Below, piece by piece: positions 62,424-64,000 of a stretch of 64,000 nucleotides of DNA. The notes beneath the pieces are model-generated. The model worked only from the letters and a program-made list of their open reading frames with translations, was not told the origin of the DNA and did no database searches. Position numbers and translations under genes: made by a program. Position 1 is the stretch's first letter. Each line of letters opens with the position of its first letter. Origin of the DNA: Sporosarcina thermotolerans. Its GTDB lineage: Bacteria > Bacillota > Bacilli > Bacillales_A > Planococcaceae. Where the stretch lies: assembly GCF_030067815.1 (NCBI RefSeq), contig NZ_CP125968.1:2720001-2784000 (forward strand), given 5' to 3'.

Positions 62424-62879
62424 TTATAATGCCCCTGAGCTGATCAGATGAACGGAGTCAATAAAATTCGGGGCTTTCAACCTATGCATGAACTCCTCCA
62501 TTCTAATCTCCATTTCGGTTACATCCAATGAAAGCGTAATATTTGCTCGACCCTGCACCGGTATAGTCTGGTGGATTGTCAGCACATTACACTTTGCCTC
62601 CGAGATGACTCGTAAAAGCAATGCAAGTGAACCCTTCCGATCTTCTAATTGAATGAATATTGTTAAGACACGCTCACGGGCAATCGACTCAAACGGGAAT
62701 ACAGTATCCTTATATTTATAATAAGCACTTCTGGAAAGTCCAACCCGTTTGGTCGCCTCTTGAATTGTTTTTTCCTCACCGCTAGCGAGCAATCTTTTCG
62801 CTTCAAGCATTTTCAACATCGATTCAGTGAGCACATCTTCTCTTACAAGATAAAATTGCCCTTCCCCCAATGGTTTCAT
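62424..62879 (-). CDS. pheB: ACT-domain protein PheB
   Basis: A 151-residue protein with an N-terminal segment resembling a helix-turn-helix (EATKRVGLSRSAYYKYKDTV) and a C-terminal ACT domain (LTIFIQLEDRKGSLALLL). B. subtilis PheB is linked to phenylalanine synthesis, but its biochemical role is not settled. ATG 62879 (MKPLGEGQFYLVRED) follows AAGGAGG; the in-frame sequence upstream to 62960 is repeat DNA. It lies in the obgE-pheB-pheA order. Confidence 0.92.
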   Translation of the reverse strand: MKPLGEGQFYLVREDVLTESMLKMLEAKRLLASGEEKTIQEATKRVGLSRSAYYKYKDTVFPFESIARERVLTIFIQLEDRKGSLALLLRVISEAKCNVLTIHQTIPVQGRANITLSLDVTEMEIRMEEFMHRLKAPNFIDSVHLISSGAL

Positions 62880-62892
62880 GGAATGCCTCCTT

Positions 62893-62935
62893 AAATCAAA
62901 AGCGGAGGGTGGCGGTTGCCACCCGGAGTAGATGT
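62893..62935 (+). repeat. Family A repeat, minimal copy 4
   Basis: ATCAAAAGCGGAGGGTGGC, a GGTT loop and GCCACCCGGAGTAGATG keep only the two outer ends of the family joined as a perfect GGGTGGC / GCCACCC hairpin. It lies between obgE and pheB, reading against their transcription. Confidence 0.75.
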
Positions 62936-62959
62936 TGGACACAATAACTATAAAAGACA

Positions 62960-64000
62960 TTATTCTAGGAACTCAAATTCAAAGTCAAGAAGTCTAACCG
63001 TATCCCCGTCTTTTGCACCACGTTCACGAAGTGCATCATCGACTCCCATTCCGCGCATTTGACGGGCAAATTTACGGACGGATTGATCAAAGTTGAAATC
63101 AGTCATCTTAAATAGACGTTCAATTGCATAACCGGAAAGTACGTATGCACCGTCATCATCACGAGTGATTTTAAAATCAGCCGTTTCTTTTTCATGTTTG
63201 TAAAGAACGGAGCGATTCTCCTCTTCCTCGTCTTCAATTTCATACATCGGAAACTCTGGAGTTGTTTCAAGCAGATCGGCAACGGCAAATAGTAGCTGAT
63301 CCAACCCTTCGTGAGCGAGTGCCGAAATCGGGAAGATCAACGCATCTTCGTCAGCTAACTTTTCCTTGAATTCCTTCAGATTTCCCTCAGCATCAGGCAT
63401 GTCCATTTTATTCGCGACTATAATTTGTGGACGCTCCATCAAACGCAAATTATATTTTTCCAATTCTTCATTGATTGTCTGAAAATCTTCGAAGGGGTCA
63501 CGGCCTTCAAGTCCAGACATGTCGACAACATGGATAATGACCCGCGTTCGCTGGATATGTCGTAAAAACTGGTGACCAAGCCCGACTCCTTCGTGCGCAC
63601 CTTCAATAAGACCCGGCAAATCTGCAAGGACGAAGGTTCTTCCGCCTTCTAGTTCAACCATGCCAAGATTCGGTACAAGCGTTGTGAAATGATAATCGGC
63701 AATTTTAGGTTTAGCTGCAGACACAACGGATAATAATGTCGATTTCCCTACACTCGGAAAACCTACCAATCCCACGTCCGCAAGAACTTTCAACTCAAGA
63801 GTGACTTCTCTTTCGATTCCCGGCTCCCCTTTTTCGGAGAGTTCTGGAGCAGGGTTTTGTGGTGTTGCGAAGCGTGAGTTCCCACGTCCCCCACGGCCAC
63901 CTTTTGCGATGACAGCAGTTTGGCCATGTTCAACAAGGTCCGCAATGATAATTCCGGACTCAACTTCCTTCACAATTGTGCCCGGCGGTACTTTTACGAC
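62960..64000 (-). CDS. obgE: GTPase ObgE, 5' end cut by window edge
   Basis: Obg is an essential GTPase of 50S assembly and stress signalling; in B. subtilis it also affects sporulation onset. The frame is open at 64000 ([14 protein letters not shown]) in the glycine-rich Obg domain ([19 protein letters not shown]). G1 is [14 protein letters not shown]3 [15 protein letters not shown]4 [10 protein letters not shown] and G5 PISALAHEG. The C-terminal OCT domain ends [12 protein letters not shown]. About 347 residues are present of roughly 430. Confidence 0.97.
   Translation of the reverse strand, partial: VVKVPPGTIVKEVESGIIIADLVEHGQTAVIAKGGRGGRGNSRFATPQNPAPELSEKGEPGIEREVTLELKVLADVGLVGFPSVGKSTLLSVVSAAKPKIADYHFTTLVPNLGMVELEGGRTFVLADLPGLIEGAHEGVGLGHQFLRHIQRTRVIIHVVDMSGLEGRDPFEDFQTINEELEKYNLRLMERPQIIVANKMDMPDAEGNLKEFKEKLADEDALIFPISALAHEGLDQLLFAVADLLETTPEFPMYEIEDEEEENRSVLYKHEKETADFKITRDDDGAYVLSGYAIERLFKMTDFNFDQSVRKFARQMRGMGVDDALRERGAKDGDTVRLLDFEFEFLE

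Noticed and set aside
62880-62960. N-terminal extension of PheB through the repeat
   Set aside because: The extra residues are repeat DNA, and ATG 62879 has a strong AAGGAGG.

Overview
The window reads as core chromosome of a low-GC, endospore-forming Bacillota, order Bacillales. Gene order and protein sequences fit the Planococcaceae, and a Sporosarcina-like organism is my best guess (inference, not tested). Sporulation genes (spoIIP, gpr, sigK, spoVB, safA) show a spore former. Most of the order matches the B. subtilis stretch from dnaK through comE, yqeG-yqeM, yrr/yrv and secDF to obg. Nearly everything is on the minus strand; rpsT, yqzM, sigK, rarA, the hisS-linked amidase and spoVB are the plus-strand exceptions.

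Layout. 1-5.4 kb: heat-shock operon lepA-hemW-hrcA-grpE-dnaK with a perfect CIRCE operator. 5.5-9.4 kb: spoIIP, gpr, rpsT, holA, yqzM. 9.4-18 kb: comEC-comEB-comEA, then the ribosome-assembly/NAD/shikimate cluster yqeM-rsfS-yqeK-nadD-yhbY-aroE-yqeH-yqeG. 18.2-25 kb: uninterrupted sigK, a 26-residue membrane peptide, mtnN, yrrS, greA, udk, trmR, mltG, yrzB, ruvX, yrzL. 25-36.3 kb: alaS with a T-box, recD2, a TPR protein, mnmA, cysteine desulfurase, cymR, rarA, tcdA. 36.4-47.4 kb: 6S RNA, aspS, hisS with a T-box, cell-wall amidase, dtd, relA, apt, recJ. 47.5-57.2 kb: lapA-like, secDF, comN, spoVB, yrbG, yajC, tgt, queA, ruvB, ruvA. 57.3-59 kb: an IS607-family element with a dead tnpA and a largely intact tnpB. 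59.1-64 kb: a kinase-fold protein, safA, pheA, pheB and the 3' part of obgE.

The sequence carries at least 29 apparent single-base frameshifts, mostly one base missing from a short homopolymer, in genes that cannot all be dead (alaS, aspS, ruvB, tgt, aroE, yqeH). I read these as sequencing or assembly errors and annotate each broken gene once over its full length. comEC (8 shifts) and rarA/tcdA (6 shifts in about 1.2 kb) are the worst patches.

I found no defence island, prophage, CRISPR array or biosynthetic cluster. The most interesting non-housekeeping signals are a structured intergenic repeat family with compensated stems that starts just after stop codons (lepA, rpsT, sigK), a second repeat lodged between the alaS T-box and its start codon, the orphan TnpB locus, the His/Cys-rich SafA, and the unannotated 26-residue peptide beside sigK.
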